From a virus, in the IMG/VR virus record IMGVR_UViG_3300020439_000079, positions 1 to 24,746 of that record: a stretch of 24,746 bases of DNA. One strand, written 5' to 3'. Positions 23,130-24,746 of the stretch are shown in pieces; the first letter of the stretch is position 1, and every line of letters starts with the position of its first letter. The notes beneath the pieces were generated by a model that saw nothing but the letters and a program-made list of their open reading frames with translations, made no database searches and was not told the DNA's origin. A program made the position numbers and the translations under genes.

Positions 23130-23902
23130 AAATCTTCGGTCTTCAAAATGGTGAGTTCATTTAAATCTTCGTCATCATAGAAGTCATTGACTCCGAAGTT
23201 CATTGGTGTCCTGACATCATCTTCTAGATCGTCTATATAGCTTCTTCCTTTTGATCTATTGGAAGCATGATAATCTTTGAACAAAACCTCTTGAGAGTGA
23301 GCAGCAGGCTTGACTTTCTTTTTAGAATACTTTGGCGCTAGGCTATTTTTCCATTTGCTGACCCTTGGCATATAACTGTCATTGCTGAACCAGCACCCCT
23401 CATCCCAATGACCTTTTTGCTCATTGAAAATAACAGCCTCTCCAGATCCGTCAATAACCGCCACCTTGCTTTGTCCTATAGCAAGATTGATCATCTTTTT
23501 GCCTGCCTTGGAATAAATGAAACTAGGGTTCTCTTTAATTATTGGAGCAAGAATTCTATGAGCAAAATTAGAACTATCACTTCCGTTGTTTTTGCAAAGA
23601 ACTCTATCAATAGTCCCATTGTGAACCATTGCATGCTTTTGATTTAGCTTGAATGGATGGCAATTCTCCTTGGTTTTTCCACCCTTGGTTGCCCACCTGA
23701 AGTGAATGAGCATCGCGTGTTTTTCTCCTATAGATTTATAAGCTTTGTAAAATTCACTAAAAGAGAAAAAACCTTTTTTGATGAAGACTTTACCGTTCTT
23801 TGAATAAGCGATACCAGAACCGTGAGGGTTTCTGTTGAAACCGTTTCTAAGACGGTCAGTATTAACTTTTTTGTGTTTTGGTTTATATATTGCTAGGCAC
23901 AT
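23120..23902 (-). CDS. Stand-alone class II glutamine amidotransferase (260 aa)
   Basis: This is an Ntn-hydrolase glutaminase domain that releases ammonia from glutamine. Residue 2 is Cys (MCLAIY), which becomes the N-terminal nucleophile after Met removal. NPHGSG (25-30), HFRWATKGG (67-75), NCHPF (80-84), MVHNG (92-96) and SDSSNF (108-113) match the class II motifs, with Arg69, His82, Asn95-Gly96 and Asp109 at the positions expected from enzymes such as GlmS. A later strand VAVIDGSGEAVIFNEQ completes the fold. No synthase domain is fused; the last 80 residues are low in motif content and acidic at the end. Similar free-standing domains are frequent in phages, but their ammonia acceptor is not known. 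Its own promoter upstream and the terminator after the next gene set it apart from the head genes on both sides. Confidence 0.88.
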   Translation of the reverse strand: MCLAIYKPKHKKVNTDRLRNGFNRNPHGSGIAYSKNGKVFIKKGFFSFSEFYKAYKSIGEKHAMLIHFRWATKGGKTKENCHPFKLNQKHAMVHNGTIDRVLCKNNGSDSSNFAHRILAPIIKENPSFIYSKAGKKMINLAIGQSKVAVIDGSGEAVIFNEQKGHWDEGCWFSNDSYMPRVSKWKNSLAPKYSKKKVKPAAHSQEVLFKDYHASNRSKGRSYIDDLEDDVRTPMNFGVNDFYDDEDLNELTILKTEDLEL

Positions 23903-23941
23903 ATTAGTAAGTAGTTAGTTGTTAGTATTAATAATAATTAC

Positions 23942-23969
23942 ATAATAATGCATATACTATTAATGTCAA
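23942..23969 (-). promoter_or_regulatory. Sigma70-type promoter of the amidotransferase cassette
   Basis: On the coding strand TTGACA (23969-23964), a 16-base spacer and TATTAT (23947-23942) give a near-consensus promoter. A run of nine A residues (23991-23983) lies upstream at the place of an UP element. The predicted start near 23935 leaves about 33 bases before the ATG. Base composition of this 100-base gap is very AT-rich, which raises chance matches. Confidence 0.65.
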
Positions 23970-24003
23970 TACATTAAATGTATTTTTTTTTACAAATGCC
24001 GAA

Positions 24004-24746
24004 CTAATCCCTCTGAACTATTTTCGAAGGTATCCAAAGTCCCGTGTGATTTATATGAAATTCAACAATATCAACATCCTCAGTAGGTACGTCTTTGATG
24101 TTGCATGTTGGTATGCCGTTATAGGTAGGAATCCTTGGCTCAATAGCCATACATCCAACAACACTGCAATGCGTTACTATTTCAGACTTATCAAACGCTT
24201 CTTTGATCCCTTCATCAACCGCCCTTCCTCCATCAGTTCTAGCTATTGTGGTCAACCTAGAATTAGAAGCAACTCTTTCTGTTATTGACTTAGTGACAGC
24301 TGTTACTGCGTCTGCCCAACTTGTATTAATATTTAAAAGGTTTGTTCTTAATATTTCCCTTGTGATTCTAAATTCAGCCATTGCAAAACTGGCTTGATTT
24401 ATAAGTGCAGTTGTTCTCAGTAAGTTTTCGTTTCTTGATGCTAAAGCTGGATTTCTTAGCCCATCACCTTCACCAAGCACAAACCTTGCTCTAGTGTACC
24501 CTCTATCAATTAAGCTCTGGTATTTAGATCTAGCCATTTGAACTAGAAGAGTGTCTCTTAAAAATGCGTTTCTTGCTGCTTCAACTAATATGGCTATAAC
24601 TAAAGCAATTTCTTCATCGCTCCAAGTTTCATCAGGTTGAGCCTTGTTAGCTAATCTAGTCCTAGCTCCTAGGAGTAATGCTTCATCTTTGAATTTGTTT
24701 ATTTGGTTTTGAAAAATGACCCTAAACTCCCTTGGAAGGCTTCCCA
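24004..24746 (-). CDS. Mu gpF-like minor head morphogenesis protein, N-terminus beyond window edge
   Basis: The frame is open from the right window edge to a TAG at 24004-24006, showing 246 residues of a larger protein; an internal ATG at 24537 is not the true start because the helical sequence continues in frame upstream (GSLPREFRVIFQNQINKF). The C-terminal part resembles the Mu gpF / SPP1 gp7 domain: ITERVASNSRLTTIARTDGG with RAVDEGIKEAF for the conserved [IA].RTE...A.N.G helix, a Cys pair (HCSVVGCMAIEP) in place of the usual D..C..C segment, and a final EFHINHTGLWIPSKI similar to the H.NC. or HPNHTG ending. Such proteins sit by the portal inside the head and help packaging or ejection. The portal and terminase are expected further right. 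Confidence 0.72.
   Translation of the reverse strand, partial: GSLPREFRVIFQNQINKFKDEALLLGARTRLANKAQPDETWSDEEIALVIAILVEAARNAFLRDTLLVQMARSKYQSLIDRGYTRARFVLGEGDGLRNPALASRNENLLRTTALINQASFAMAEFRITREILRTNLLNINTSWADAVTAVTKSITERVASNSRLTTIARTDGGRAVDEGIKEAFDKSEIVTHCSVVGCMAIEPRIPTYNGIPTCNIKDVPTEDVDIVEFHINHTGLWIPSKIVQRD

Noticed and set aside
23969-23991. Plus-strand terminator (ATACAT-TAA-ATGTAT followed by a T-run)
   Set aside because: No plus-strand gene lies nearby, the stem is AT-only, and the same bases are better explained as an A-tract and -35 region of a minus-strand promoter.

Overview
The window is the late structural region of a tailed bacteriophage (Caudoviricetes). Every gene I can support lies on the minus strand, so the map is read from position 24746 down to 1. 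A tape-measure protein of the TP901 type, HK97-type head and neck proteins and the absence of a contractile sheath point to a long, non-contractile tail (siphovirus). The fibre genes carry repeats such as NVGIGTTSP, DDGSGG..EYFRLDGS and DGTGPALIVNQTG, a style I associate with marine cyanophage and pelagic phage fibres, so an aquatic phage is likely; the host cannot be named. Shine-Dalgarno sequences are mostly weak or absent, and many genes are coupled by ATGA or TAATG overlaps. No lysis, replication or integration genes, tRNAs or CRISPR arrays were seen.

Layout in transcription order. (1) 24746-24004: end of a Mu gpF-like minor head protein, cut by the window edge. (2) 23969-22790: a self-contained cassette made of a consensus-like promoter, a class II glutamine amidotransferase, a small unknown gene and a hairpin terminator; it looks like a moron inserted in the head module. 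(3) 22789-19292: small unknown gene, prohead protease with a long N-terminal extension, and a major capsid protein with a fused scaffold-like N-terminus, followed by a strong terminator. (4) 19195-16970: three small lysine-rich proteins, head-tail connector, gp10-like neck protein and a probable tail terminator. (5) 16902-12347: two small paralogous tail-tube candidates, an unknown protein, a tail assembly chaperone whose second half is reached only by a -1 ribosomal frameshift on nine A residues, and the tape measure. (6) 12343-8922: two larger paralogous distal-tail candidates and three further tail-tip or adaptor proteins. (7) 8922-1: two giant fibre genes, one of 1381 codons and one of at least 1591 codons that leaves the window without a stop.

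The genes together encode capsid assembly (protease plus capsid protein), the neck, tail tube polymerisation on the tape measure with its frameshifted chaperone, and a large repeat-rich adsorption apparatus. The points most worth follow-up are the frameshift gene, the amidotransferase cassette, an H-type pseudoknot predicted between two tail genes, a strong internal ribosome-binding site inside the capsid gene, and the two tandem paralogue pairs that flank the chaperone and tape-measure block.
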